Source: Proteobacteria bacterium ST_bin11
GTDB taxonomy: Bacteria > Pseudomonadota > Gammaproteobacteria > Methylococcales > Methylomonadaceae
Direction: 5' to 3'
NCBI GenBank assembly: GCA_002083615.1
Contig: MSXO01000002.1
Span: forward strand, 186,001 to 250,000
Length of the DNA: 64,000 nt
The notes below the pieces were generated by a model. It had not been told where the DNA came from, did not search any database, and saw nothing but the letters and a program-made list of their open reading frames with translations. Of this stretch, positions 32,675 to 42,500 are shown one piece after another. The position numbers were made by a program, and so were the translations under genes. The first letter of the stretch is position 1, and every line of letters starts with the position of its first letter.

Positions 32675-34375
32675 ATGCAATATTGGGATTTCTCCCACGC
32701 TAGATTTGCTGCGGCTTATCTGCTGCTCGTAAACCTGTTGCCCGGCGTAACGCAGGCCGACGTCTATCGGCTATCGATCTCGGAAAAATCAATCAATCTG
32801 ATTGGCGAGACCCAACAAGCAGTGCTTGCCGACGCAGCCTTGCCGGCACCTACCCTACATTGGCGAGAAGGCGAGGACGTTACTCTGCATGTCAGCAATC
32901 AGCTTGCAGAGCAAACCTCGATACATTGGCACGGCATCATCCTGCCTTACCAAATGGACGGTGTGCCCGGCATCAGTTTTGATGGCATAGCACCCGGCCA
33001 GACCTTTACCTATCAATTCAAAGTCAAACAAAGCGGCACCTATTGGTATCACGGCCATTCCGGCATGCAAGAGCAGCAGGGTTTGTTCGGTGCGCTGATC
33101 ATTGCCCCGCAACAAGAGCGGCTAACGGTAGATCGCGATTACGTGGTGATGCTATCCGATTGGCCGCGCGCCGACCCGATGCGTACCATGGCCCGTTTGA
33201 AAAAGCAAAGCGACTACTACAACTATCAGAAGCGCACGGTCGGCGATTTTTTCGACGATATTCAGCGTATCGGCTTTTGGGAAACCCTTAACGACCGGTT
33301 GGCTTGGGGCGAAATGCGCATGGTGCCCACCGATCTAGCCGATGTGACCGGCGCCAACTACCGTTTCTTAATCAACGGCCAAACGGCGGAAGCCAAACCG
33401 CTTTATCTATTTAAACCGGGCGAAACCGTGCGCTTGCGCTTTATCAACGCCTCGGCGATGACGCATTTTGATGTGCGTTTGCCGGGTCTGAAAATGACAG
33501 TGATTGCCGCCGACGGACAAACTGTAGAGCCGGTTGATGTGGCAGAATTTCGGATTGCGGTAGCCGAAACATACGATGTGTTGGTGCAGCCGCAAACCGA
33601 TCAGGCTTACAGTATTTTTGCAGAAGCGATGGATCGTAGCGGTTATGCCAGTGCAACCCTTACGCCGCGAGCGGAATTACAAGCCCCGCTGCCGGCAATG
33701 CGGCCCATGACCTTATTGACTTTGGCCGACATGGGTGGCGAGCATGCCGGCCACGCCGCTCATCCAGCAGCAGTTCAGCCACTGGTCGGCGAGGAAGTTA
33801 GCCACGCGCACTCAGAGCATTCGACTGCGCCGGAACAGACGATGTCAGCGCATGCCCATCATCAGGCGATGGCTGCAGAGGCTATGCCTGACGTCCACGG
33901 CAACCATCAGGGACCTAAAACCCTCGGCGAAGACCCGACTCAGCCTTTGAGTTATAGCCAATTAGTCGCCACACAACCCAATCACTCGCTGGTGGGGTCG
34001 CCGGATCGGGAGATCAGACTGCGGTTAACCGGCAATATGCAACGCTATATTTGGTCGTTCGATGACACCAAATATGCTGACGCAGAACCGATAAGGGTCA
34101 ATTTCGGCGAGCGGGTTCGCTTTACTTACATCAACGAAACCATGATGAATCATCCGATCCATATTCACGGCCTCTGGCAATATTTGGACAACGGTAACGG
34201 CATGTACAACCCGAAAAAACATGTGATCAACGTCAAGCCCGGCCAGACTGTGAGCGTGGATGTGCCAGCCGATGCGGAAGGCGAGTGGGCTTTTCATTGC
34301 CACTTGCTGTATCACATGGATACCGGCATGTTCCGTAAATTGATCGTGACCAAGGCGGAACATGAACATCCGTAA
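32675..34375 (+). CDS. copA: Periplasmic multicopper oxidase CopA (copper resistance)
   Basis: A 566-residue multicopper oxidase of the CopA/PcoA family that oxidises Cu(I) and binds copper in the periplasm. Three cupredoxin domains carry the copper ligands TSIHWHGIILP, GTYWYHGHSGMQEQQGLFGALII, HPIHIHGLWQYL and FHCHLLYHMDTGMFRKLIV. A Met/His-rich insertion (residues about 348-415, with AHAHHQAMAAEAM) is a copper-binding loop. The N-terminus (ARFAAAYLLLVNLLPGVTQA) looks like a Sec signal and lacks the twin arginine usual in CopA. It overlaps copB by 14 bases. Confidence 0.95.
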   Translation: MQYWDFSHARFAAAYLLLVNLLPGVTQADVYRLSISEKSINLIGETQQAVLADAALPAPTLHWREGEDVTLHVSNQLAEQTSIHWHGIILPYQMDGVPGISFDGIAPGQTFTYQFKVKQSGTYWYHGHSGMQEQQGLFGALIIAPQQERLTVDRDYVVMLSDWPRADPMRTMARLKKQSDYYNYQKRTVGDFFDDIQRIGFWETLNDRLAWGEMRMVPTDLADVTGANYRFLINGQTAEAKPLYLFKPGETVRLRFINASAMTHFDVRLPGLKMTVIAADGQTVEPVDVAEFRIAVAETYDVLVQPQTDQAYSIFAEAMDRSGYASATLTPRAELQAPLPAMRPMTLLTLADMGGEHAGHAAHPAAVQPLVGEEVSHAHSEHSTAPEQTMSAHAHHQAMAAEAMPDVHGNHQGPKTLGEDPTQPLSYSQLVATQPNHSLVGSPDREIRLRLTGNMQRYIWSFDDTKYADAEPIRVNFGERVRFTYINETMMNHPIHIHGLWQYLDNGNGMYNPKKHVINVKPGQTVSVDVPADAEGEWAFHCHLLYHMDTGMFRKLIVTKAEHEHP

Positions 34376-35135
34376 GACTTGGCTTTCTAAAATGCTCCGC
34401 AGATATGTCTGGGCCACCTTGCAGGCGCAGGGGGCTCGCGCGGGCAGTCGGCTGAATAGAAATTTAATGGTTACACCCACCCTGCTACTGGCCTTGCTTT
34501 GTTCCTGCGCCGCGGCACACGATGGCCCGATGATTTTCAATCATTTCCTAATAGATAGATTGGAATACGAGAGCAATCAAAACCTGCACATATTCAAATG
34601 GGACGTGCAAAACTGGACCGGCACCGACGAAAACAAGCTTTGGTTGAAGTCGGAAGGCGATTATTCCGCTGACCAGAACATCTTCGGTCGCGCCGATTTA
34701 CAGGTCTTGTATAGCCGTAATATCGACCCGTATTGGGACTTTCAGATTGGGGCGAGACGCGCGATAGAACCAGAACGCACATTCGATGCGGTCATCGGCT
34801 TTCAAGGCTTGGCGCCCTTTTTTATCGAAGTGGACAGTGCAATGTTCATTAACGAAAAAGGCAATGTGCTAGGGCGTTTGACCTTGGGTTACGAACTGCT
34901 GTTGACCCAGCGTTTAATCCTGCAACCACGCCTAGAAATAAATGTCGCGGCTGAGGATATACAAAACCGCGGGGTAAAAGCCGGCATTACCGAATTTGAA
35001 ACCGGTGTTCGCTTGCGTTACGAGATAGAACGCGAGTTTGCACCCTATTTGGGCATAGATTATGTTCAGGAAGAATCGCTGCGCGAACACCAACACAGCC
35101 TGCGCGGTGTAGTGGGTGTCCGGGTTTGGTATTGA
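34362..35135 (+). CDS. copB: Copper resistance outer-membrane protein CopB
   Basis: A 257-residue outer-membrane beta-barrel of the CopB/PcoB family. The domain starts near residue 50 (DGPMIFNHFLIDRLEYES) and includes WDVQNWTGTDENKLWLKSEGDYS, VLYSRNIDPYWDFQIGARR and the C-terminal YEIEREFAPYLGIDYVQEESLREHQHSLRGVVGVRVWY. The ATG at 34362 has AAGGCGG upstream; a second possible start is Met 36 (MVTPTLLLALLCSCAAAH), which would give a cleaner signal peptide. It is short because the His/Met-rich N-terminal segment of Pseudomonas CopB is missing. Confidence 0.92.
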   Translation: MNIRKTWLSKMLRRYVWATLQAQGARAGSRLNRNLMVTPTLLLALLCSCAAAHDGPMIFNHFLIDRLEYESNQNLHIFKWDVQNWTGTDENKLWLKSEGDYSADQNIFGRADLQVLYSRNIDPYWDFQIGARRAIEPERTFDAVIGFQGLAPFFIEVDSAMFINEKGNVLGRLTLGYELLLTQRLILQPRLEINVAAEDIQNRGVKAGITEFETGVRLRYEIEREFAPYLGIDYVQEESLREHQHSLRGVVGVRVWY

Positions 35136-35228
35136 GTCGGCCTGGCTCTGCCGAGAATCGGGAGATCAAATCCAACGTTTCAAGCCGACAAAGATGGGTA
35201 AAATATTGGGATTACGAGGAGACAAATT

Positions 35229-36284
35229 TTGAAACAATCTTTTTACGACTTAAATTATTCTGATTTAGAAGCGATTTTAAATCAGAATAATTTAAACCGC
35301 TCAGCTGCTGCGGTTCTGTTTAATTGGCATTATAAGAAAAAAGAAAAAGCGCAATGCAATGCTAACATTGCCAAATCCTCAGTGGCCTTTTTTGAACATA
35401 ATTTCGACTTTTCTTTGCCTGAAATCGATACGGTTCATGAGTCAACAAAAGACAGAACCGTAAAATTTCTTTTTAAGCTTAGTGACAAGCATAAAGTCGA
35501 AACCGTCCTGATTCCGTTTAATAAAAAATACTCTATTTGCCTTTCATCGCAAGTGGGCTGTGCAATGAATTGTTCTTTTTGTTTTACCGGCGAACAGGGG
35601 CTTAAACGGAATTTAACGACCAGCGAAATCGTCGGCCAGTTTCTTCAAGCTTGGCATTGGTTGGCAACCAATCGGCCAGGTGAAGAGCGGATTTTGAATA
35701 TCGTTTTTATGGGACAAGGCGAACCTTTACATAATTTTGATGCCGTTAAAAAAGCCTGTGAAATTTTTTTATCGCAACACGGCACTTCAATCGGTGTTCA
35801 AAAAATTACGATTTCAACGGCAGGTTATATTCCCGGACTTAAACGGTGGAGCCAGGAAGTTCCGGGCGTTAATCTGGCATTGTCGCTGCATTCGCCCTTT
35901 GCAGAAAAGAGGAATGCGCTTATTCCTATCAATAAAAAATATCCGCTGGAAGAGGTGTTGAAATATATTGACACTATACCTTTACATAAGAAGCAATTTG
36001 TTACTTATGAATATATTCTGATTAAAGACTTTAACGATTCGCCGGATGATGCGGAGAAATTAGGCGAGATACTCGCAGGCAAAAGCGCTTATATTAACCT
36101 AATTCCTTTTAATGAGTTCCCAGGCGCGCGTTACCAGCAACCTGATTTGGATAAAGTTGAACGCTTTAAAGCTGTTTTAGATACGTTTAGAATCCCGACG
36201 TTAATAAGAGGCGCGAAAGGCGATGATGTATTGGCAGCATGCGGTCAACTCAATTCTAAAAATGAAAGAGTTGTTGACTATTAG
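35229..36284 (+). CDS. RlmN/Cfr-family radical SAM methyltransferase, AT-rich paralogue
   Basis: A 351-residue radical SAM enzyme of the 23S rRNA A2503 methyltransferase family. The 4Fe-4S cluster Cys are 111, 115 and 118 (QVGCAMNCSFCFTGEQG). NIVFMGQGEPLHNFDAV is the GEPL motif, and the catalytic Cys 338 sits in RGAKGDDVLAACGQL. The start is TTG 35229, supported by GAGGAG 7 bases upstream and no nearby ATG. The DNA is visibly AT-rich and uses A/T-ending codons unlike its neighbours. With the divergent sequence this suggests transfer, so it is probably a second RlmN-like enzyme; whether it methylates C2 or C8 is not clear. Confidence 0.9.
   Translation: MKQSFYDLNYSDLEAILNQNNLNRSAAAVLFNWHYKKKEKAQCNANIAKSSVAFFEHNFDFSLPEIDTVHESTKDRTVKFLFKLSDKHKVETVLIPFNKKYSICLSSQVGCAMNCSFCFTGEQGLKRNLTTSEIVGQFLQAWHWLATNRPGEERILNIVFMGQGEPLHNFDAVKKACEIFLSQHGTSIGVQKITISTAGYIPGLKRWSQEVPGVNLALSLHSPFAEKRNALIPINKKYPLEEVLKYIDTIPLHKKQFVTYEYILIKDFNDSPDDAEKLGEILAGKSAYINLIPFNEFPGARYQQPDLDKVERFKAVLDTFRIPTLIRGAKGDDVLAACGQLNSKNERVVDY
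35250..35295 (+). promoter_or_regulatory. 17-bp perfect inverted repeat in the first codons of the RlmN-like gene
   Basis: Arms 35250-35266 and 35279-35295 are perfectly complementary over 17 bases with a 12-base loop. They cover codons 8-23 and begin 21 bases after the start codon. In RNA this is a long, AU-rich hairpin close to the initiation site; it could slow or gate translation. Confidence 0.8.
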
Positions 36285-36518
36285 TGAGCAGATTACAAAC
36301 AGTCGACCGTAGGTTTTAATCGTAAATACGGATGTAACCTGACGTTAATCGGTTAAATAGACTCTGAGTAGAGCTCAACTATTGCGTCAGGATAGCCACA
36401 TCAACTTTGCCCGGACCAGCCATATACTTCGGTTTCAGAGCGCAGCGGTGCGTTCAAGTCCGACGCACGGTCTCATCGGAATCATTTTCTGCCCTGGCAA
36501 TCAGGACCGTTTTATTGC

Positions 36519-36917
36519 CTATTTGACGATAGAGACTTCGATTTCTCTGGCGACATAGTCGTTGCCGATGTAGCTGCCAAATTGGCTCAAGGTGTTTATT
36601 TTAAAAATGGTGAGTGTTTTGTCGGCTTCGGTATAGGTCTGGCTGCTGCAGTTAATGCGCACCGAAAAGCCTTCAATATCGGTAAACACCATCGCGGTTT
36701 GCGGGGTCAGGTTAGCGCAATTGCCGCCGCTGGCGATCCGGGCAATCGACCATTCGACGCCGGCCCGCGCGGCTTGGTAAGCCCTGGCCCCTTGCAAAGC
36801 ATCAATTGAAGTGCTGATTTGCTGGCCGCTGAGCCTTACCATGTAAGTACCCAGCAACCCTAACACCACGAGGATAAACGTGGCCATCACAATCGAGAAG
36901 CCGCGTTGTGCTTTCAA
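36519..36917 (-). CDS. mshP: MSHA biogenesis protein MshP
   Basis: A 132-residue pilin-like protein with a prepilin-type N-terminus MKAQRGFSIVMATFILVVLGLLGTYMV (no Glu at +5, as in MshP). It has the PilX/MshP pattern ISTSIDALQGARAYQAARAGVEWSIARIASGGNC. It is likely a minor component of the MSHA pilus. The last gene of the minus-strand msh block, it overlaps mshO by 4 bases. Confidence 0.88.
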   Translation of the reverse strand: MKAQRGFSIVMATFILVVLGLLGTYMVRLSGQQISTSIDALQGARAYQAARAGVEWSIARIASGGNCANLTPQTAMVFTDIEGFSVRINCSSQTYTEADKTLTIFKINTLSQFGSYIGNDYVAREIEVSIVK

Positions 36918-37705
36918 GGTGCATTATCCAAGTGGACTTGGCGAACCAAATGCAATGACTCTCCAGCACTGTCAGTCAAGGCGATGGTTAAGGTCACCAT
37001 TCCCGAGTGCGACGCGGTCGTCGAGCTGTAGTCGAAGTCGCAGCTACTGACATTATTGGCTTGCAGTTGCCCGGTTACGCCAGTCGGTGGATCAGATTGG
37101 GTGGCGTCAATATTGTAGGCGCTGTAGCGTAATAGAGTCCCCGCAACCAGATCGCAACGATAGGTCAGCGGCGTATCGACGATAAAAAACCGTTGTTCAG
37201 GCGATTGCAGCGGAAATTGCTTGGCAGCGCTTAAAATGAGTTGGTTAGTTGTGGAGCTACTGTCTAGGGTGGCGCGATTACTGCCGGCGTATGCATCGCT
37301 GGTGCCGCTACCCAGGTTGTAGATAACCAATTCACCGCTCGGCGGATTTTCCAAGTTGCCAATCACATCGAAGCGGTTATCGCTAGTCGTAAAGTCCAGA
37401 ATATCGCCGCTACCGTCTGCGGCTAATTTGGCTCGATAGCGTCCCCCCTCGCTAATATGCAGCAGTTCCAGGGTCGTGCCGCCGCCGGTTACCCGGATGC
37501 TGTTGGGCAGAGCGCGGCGAATGTCGCGTTGCATCAGGCGAAGTGCTGATTCAGCGTTATCCACTAACGTGGTGCGGCGTTCCAAATCGATGTAGCTTTT
37601 CACCGGCAGGGTAATAATATCGGTCGTTATTGTGGCCAGAATGCCGACAATCACCAGCACGGTAATGAGCTCGATTAAGGTAAAGCCTTGATTAGCGTGG
37701 TGCAT
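36914..37705 (-). CDS. mshO: MSHA minor pilin MshO
   Basis: A 263-residue prepilin-like protein. The leader MHHANQG is followed by FTLIELITVLVIVGILATITTDIITLPVKSYIDLERRTTLVDNAESALRLMQRDIRRALPNSIRV, the MshO signature. A long beta domain with several Cys follows. It lies 1 base from mshD and overlaps mshP by 4 bases. It is expected at the pilus tip or in assembly initiation. Confidence 0.9.
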   Translation of the reverse strand: MHHANQGFTLIELITVLVIVGILATITTDIITLPVKSYIDLERRTTLVDNAESALRLMQRDIRRALPNSIRVTGGGTTLELLHISEGGRYRAKLAADGSGDILDFTTSDNRFDVIGNLENPPSGELVIYNLGSGTSDAYAGSNRATLDSSSTTNQLILSAAKQFPLQSPEQRFFIVDTPLTYRCDLVAGTLLRYSAYNIDATQSDPPTGVTGQLQANNVSSCDFDYSSTTASHSGMVTLTIALTDSAGESLHLVRQVHLDNAP

Positions 37706-37706
37706 T

Positions 37707-38174
37707 TCAGTAATCGGCTCGATAACCCACCAAGCGTAAATTGCTTACACCTGGGCCATTGACGGTGACGCTGATTTGTTTGGCATTCACCCCATCGGTT
37801 AACGCAGTGGCAGCCGATACCGCGACCGTGACGTTATATTGCGTCAAACCTGCAACCGCATAGCCGGCTTGGTCGTGCACGCCCATGTCGCTTAGGCCGT
37901 TATAGTCGTCGACATCGTCGTAATCGGCTCTAGCGCCGCTACTCCCCCCGCTGTAGGCTTGCAGTAAAATTTCTTCCAGATAAGATTCGGCTATCGCGAT
38001 CGCTTGATGCTGCACCAGTGGATCAGCGCTGTGGCTAACCGTTACATTAATCACCGATAACACCCCAATTAGCGCGACGCTGATGATCACCATCGATAGA
38101 ATCAATTCGATCAGCGTCACACCTGTTTGCCCTCTTTCGGGAAGTGCGATGCTTGGTTTACGACGAGCTGTCAT
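37707..38174 (-). CDS. mshD: MSHA minor pilin MshD
   Basis: A 155-residue prepilin-like protein. The class III motif QTGVTLIELILSMVIISVALIGVLSVINVTV is followed by the MshD pattern HSADPLVQHQAIAIAESYLEEILLQAY. Its start lies 17 bases inside the end of mshC, giving tight coupling. The leader of about 17 residues is long but normal for MshD. Confidence 0.9.
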   Translation of the reverse strand: MTARRKPSIALPERGQTGVTLIELILSMVIISVALIGVLSVINVTVSHSADPLVQHQAIAIAESYLEEILLQAYSGGSSGARADYDDVDDYNGLSDMGVHDQAGYAVAGLTQYNVTVAVSAATALTDGVNAKQISVTVNGPGVSNLRLVGYRADY

Positions 38175-38661
38175 AAACGAAGCCGGTGTCTGCTACGACG
38201 CTGATTTGTCTGCCGTTACTACCGACATTGATATGCTGATCGGCGGAGGCATTGCCTTTGGCGCTGAAGTAAAAGGTGGTGTTTGTCAAAGCGATGCCGG
38301 CCTGACTGCCTTGATAACTGGATTCCCCAGAGCCAGGTCTAGCCACCGCCAGGTCGAAGTCGGTGTCGGCGGTGGAACCGCACTTGCTGCGATCCGTTGC
38401 GGATGGACGGCTCAACTCAAATTGATTGGTGCTGATTTGCACTTGAACATTACAACCGGTTTTTACCGCTAGCTTCTGGGCGTAACGAATGGCATTGATC
38501 GTATCGTCGAAAAATACTTTTTCTTGATACAAGGAGAGATTGAAAAATTTGGGCAGCGTTGTCGCGGAGAGTATACCCAGGGTGACTATCACCATAACCA
38601 ACTCAATTAAGGTAAAGCCTTGGTAATAGTCCGAGCCGAATTTGCATTCGCCAACACTCAT
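38158..38661 (-). CDS. mshC: MSHA minor pilin MshC
   Basis: A 167-residue pilin. The leader MSVGECKFGSDYYQG is followed by FTLIELVMVIVTLGILSATTLPKFFNLSLYQEKVFFDDTINAIRYAQKLAVKTGCNVQVQI, which matches MshC. The globular domain has a Cys pair (TGCNV, SKCGS). It lies 49 bases downstream of mshA. Confidence 0.87.
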   Translation of the reverse strand: MSVGECKFGSDYYQGFTLIELVMVIVTLGILSATTLPKFFNLSLYQEKVFFDDTINAIRYAQKLAVKTGCNVQVQISTNQFELSRPSATDRSKCGSTADTDFDLAVARPGSGESSYQGSQAGIALTNTTFYFSAKGNASADQHINVGSNGRQISVVADTGFVYDSSS

Positions 38662-38710
38662 TCGGTGCCTGGGAACAGATTAAAGCCGCCGGTTCCAGGG
38701 GCAGAACTGC

Positions 38711-39139
38711 TTAACAACCGGTCACTACGATGGCGACGTCTCCAGTGGTGCCGCTGTAAGTGGCTTGGCAAGTCGAACTGCCGCCAGCGTCAGGTCGAAA
38801 GGTAACTGCGGTCGCTGTGGTGTAGTCCGCCGTAAAACCGGAAATGCTCTCCATCGCGGCGCCGATGCCTGCAGCAGCGCCTGTGGGTATACCGGTCCCC
38901 GCCGCGACGGCGACACCGTTGACCGTAGTAGCGGTTGTACTTCCCGCCGCTAGATACGCCGCTTTGGTGATGGAGACTGCTGACCTGAGCGCCCCGGCCA
39001 TACCGTTAACGCTGGCTTCTCTGGCATCCGATCCAAGATTCGCAAATTTTGGTAATGCGGTTGCCGCCAAAATGCCTAGAATTACGATGACCATGATCAG
39101 TTCAATCAATGTGAAGCCTTGCTGTTGTTTGGGAGTCAT
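38711..39139 (-). CDS. mshA: MSHA major pilin MshA (or MshB)
   Basis: A 142-residue type IVa pilin. The leader MTPKQQQG is followed by FTLIELIMVIVILGILAATALPKFANLGSDAREASVNGMAGALRSAVSITKAAYLAAG, the MshA/MshB family start. The C-terminal Cys pair is TCQATYSGTTGDVAIVVTGC. It is the first pilin gene after the inverted mshQ and has a 160-base upstream region, so it likely has its own promoter. Only one MshA/B-type gene is present here, whereas Vibrio has both. Confidence 0.88.
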   Translation of the reverse strand: MTPKQQQGFTLIELIMVIVILGILAATALPKFANLGSDAREASVNGMAGALRSAVSITKAAYLAAGSTTATTVNGVAVAAGTGIPTGAAAGIGAAMESISGFTADYTTATAVTFRPDAGGSSTCQATYSGTTGDVAIVVTGC

Positions 39140-39300
39140 TTTTTGGTTCCTGGCAAAATAAAAGGGGTCAGTAGCGATTTAAAGTGAGGTGAAGTTGGAA
39201 TAGTGCGACTAGTCTATACTGCGCACTCAGCTTAGTAAATTTTCAGCAACTTGCCACTTATTTACCTCGTATTTGGAAACAATCTCCCTAATTAGTCACC

Positions 39301-39549
39301 ATGAGCATACGAAAATTTATATTTTGCGATATCTGCAATCCGCAGGGCTTAAGGTCCATCGAGTTCCGCCGTGCGCCGCGATTTGAAGATCGCACAGGGA
39401 GGCGGATTAGCGATGGCAGGGCCTGGTTCGAGGGTGAGTTTGGCTTGGCGGTTACTCAGGCTGGTTGGAGCCAGACCGCGGACGGGCTGCACGTGTGTCC
39501 GGGGTGTCTCCAATCCCATCCCGAGTTGGGTGAAGGTAATCGCCAGTAA
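39301..39549 (+). CDS. Small protein with two CxxC pairs, function unknown
   Basis: An 82-residue protein with paired cysteines, FCDICNPQG near the N-terminus and HVCPGCLQSH near the C-terminus, a zinc-ribbon-like layout. The middle (RFEDRTGRRISDGRAWFEGEF) is polar. There is no clear ribosome site. It lies 21 bases upstream of mshQ on the same strand and may be cotranscribed with it. I do not recognise the family. Confidence 0.55.
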   Translation: MSIRKFIFCDICNPQGLRSIEFRRAPRFEDRTGRRISDGRAWFEGEFGLAVTQAGWSQTADGLHVCPGCLQSHPELGEGNRQ

Positions 39550-39570
39550 CTCATCTAAGTCGGGCTCCGT

Positions 39571-42500
39571 ATGCCTATCCTAACAGCTCAAACGCAGGCA
39601 AGTATCGTCCTTCAGGCGGTTGCTTTCATCGGCTTGTTGCTTTTCAGCTGGCCCGTGGCTCAGGCCGCAGGCTATACCTTTCCCGGCACATTGCCACCTG
39701 GTTGCAGCGGGAGTGCTGGGGTGTATTCCTGTAAGTCTGGATCCTTAGACTATGGGGATACGATCTCTGTCGCTTCTCCTAAGCCGGCTACCATCACTAT
39801 TGATGGCGACTTCACTACCAACACAAGCAGAATTAACACTAGTGGGGTAGCAACCGATCTCAATTTGGTGGTAACCGGGACCTTGTACGCCGATTATTTG
39901 GCCGAGATTAATGCGAATGTCACAGCGGGATGGGTATGGGATGTCCAGGGTTTTGTCACGTTTGGTGGTTCCATTACGACAACAAGCGGTTATGTCGATC
40001 TTTGGTACAGAACCCAAGTGGCAGGTTCTATAACCAGCACGAGCGGCTACATTAGCCTCGGAGATGAGCAAGATATTGGTGGGAGTATTATCAGCAAGAG
40101 CGGTCCCGTGACTCTCCGCTATCTCAGCCGTGTGCGAGGCAGTGTCACTACGTCCGGCGTGGTGACGTTACTCGATAAGTCCCGTGTGGACGGAAACGTC
40201 AACGGAAGTTCTGGGAATGTGGATATTGGTTACGCCGGGCTGGTCAACGGCTCCGTGACGACGAGTTCCGGCACGATTTCCCTGGCTCAAGCGAGTGAGG
40301 TGAAGGCTTGTGTCAAATCCACCGATTCGGCGGTGATTACTCTGAATTACCAGTCAAAAGCCAACAGTGTTTGTTGCGGCGCTAGCTGCGGCACGAGCTG
40401 CGTAAAAAACGGCTCGACCTATGCCATGCCGCCCAAATGTGCGGTTACCTCGACATCGCCGACACCATTGGCCGACTATCGCATGGATGAATCGTCATGG
40501 AGCGGTACCGCCAACGAAGTGAGCGATAGCCTAGGCAGTTATCACGGTGTGGCGGCTACACTCACAGGCACGAGACCGACCACGGCAGCTAAGGTGCCGG
40601 CGATTGCAGGTAACCCTGGAACCTGTGGCTACGGCGTATTCAATCGCACCGATAAAAACTATGTGGCTTTACCTTCCGGTTTTCCCAATCTCGGTGCCAC
40701 GGGAAATGCTTTTACTATCTCCGCCTGGATCAAAACTACTGATAACAGGCTCTCTGGCCAACGTATTTTTATTGACGATGAAAACAATAGCGGCGGTTTC
40801 GGATTTAGCTTAGCAGACGGTGGAACGGGAAAAGTGCGTTTCTTTTCCAGGGGCACACCGTCAGCGCTGATACTGGATACGGCAAACGTGATAGCCAACA
40901 ACACTTGGTATTTCGTCGCGGCAGTGGCGGATGTGCCTAATAAAAGCAAAAGAATTTTCGTTTTCAATGCAGCCGGCACCCTACTCGCCAACGTTAGCAT
41001 GACTTGGACCGAAGCCAGTTTCGGTTCGGATAGCGGTATCGCCTCAATTGGCGGGGAAACCAATACGGCCAACGAGAATAACAGTGGCTTTGGTTTTGCC
41101 GGTAATATCGACGAGCTGCGGATTTATGAAGGCGCGTTATCCCAAACCGACATTAAAACATTGATGTCGCGAACCCGAACTTGCACGATTGTTTCGCCGG
41201 TAGTGCTGAATCCGGTGGATTTCAACTGCGTCGAGACCGGTCAGTCGGTGTTGAGCGGGCATCTTTACGGCAAACTGTCGGGTACGCCGTTTACCTTCGA
41301 CGTGGTCGCCCTCAAGGACGCCAACAATGATGGGATTGCGGAGGGGGCACTTACGACGTATGCGTCCGATGTAAACCGCAACGTCAGCGTAGAGCTTGTT
41401 GATGGTGCGGGAAGCATGGCGTGTAGTGCAAGGGCGGCCTTGAGTCCGGCTGTCGGTCAAACTTTAAGCTTTGCTAAGGCATCGCAACCCACTGAGCAGG
41501 GCCGGAAAAGCAGTGGCAGCTTTACGGTGTCCAAAGCTTATCCAAATTTGCGCTGCCGCGTAACGGATTCCACCAATGCTGCCAAAGTAATAGGCTGTTC
41601 GGCAGATAGTTTCTCGGTAAGGCCAACCAGCTTTACCGTTGCTGCAAGCGTCAATAACAGTTCGCCGGTTAAAGCCGGTGCCAGTTTTTCTATGACCGCT
41701 ACCAGCGGCGTGCCGGGTTACAACGGTTCGCCAAAGCTCGACACAAGTAAATTGAATGCGCATAGTGGCGCGATTCGCAGTGGCGTTTTGACCGGGACTT
41801 TCGATTACGCGGATGCTGCGACAGGCACGGCCAGCGGCAATGATTTTATCTATTCGGAGGTGGGCTATTTTAGTTTATCGGCGCAAGGCGTTTACGACGA
41901 CAACTTTACCGAAGTGGACGCTCTTGACAACGACTGTACTAACGACTTTGCCAATGCAGCGGTTAGCGGCAAATTTGGCTGTAAATTTGGCAATACCGCG
42001 GCTACCGGCAACTTAGGGCGTTTTATTCCGGATCATTTCGATGTGATATTGAACAGCCCTATTTTCGTGCCAGCCTGTTCCAGTTTTAGCTATGTCGGCC
42101 AGCCGATTAAATTCGGCACTAATCCCATCGCTACCGTTGTCGCAAAAAACGCGGCTGGCGAGACAACCCAGAACTATACCGGGAGTTACTGGAAAATCAG
42201 TCCCAGTCACGCTAAATACGGCATAACTCCGAGCTACAGCGAAGCCGGCAATGCCGTGACAGTTTTAAACAGCAGTGCGCCGGTAGCGGTCGATAACGGC
42301 AAGGGTACTGGCACCCTGACCTTTGCCGATACTACCAGCAATATTCTCGGCATCACGCGCGCTAACCCGTTGGCGCCGTTCAACGCTGAGATCGCGATGA
42401 GTTTTAACTTACAAGATGCCGATGGTGTGCAAGTGGCTAATGTCAACGGGATAGCGGGGAGCAATCCGGTGACATTTGGGGCGGCTAGTGCCGGGAACGG

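Noticed and set aside
36449..36469. T-arm-like sequence (GTGCG-TTCAAGTC-CGACGCAC)
   Set aside because: It resembles a tRNA T-arm but the loop size is wrong and no acceptor, D or anticodon arms can be built around it. No tRNA gene is found in the window.
39230..39275. TGGCA...TTGC sequence upstream of mshA as a sigma-54 promoter
   Set aside because: The GG and GC elements are 6 bases apart, not the 10 required for sigma-54.
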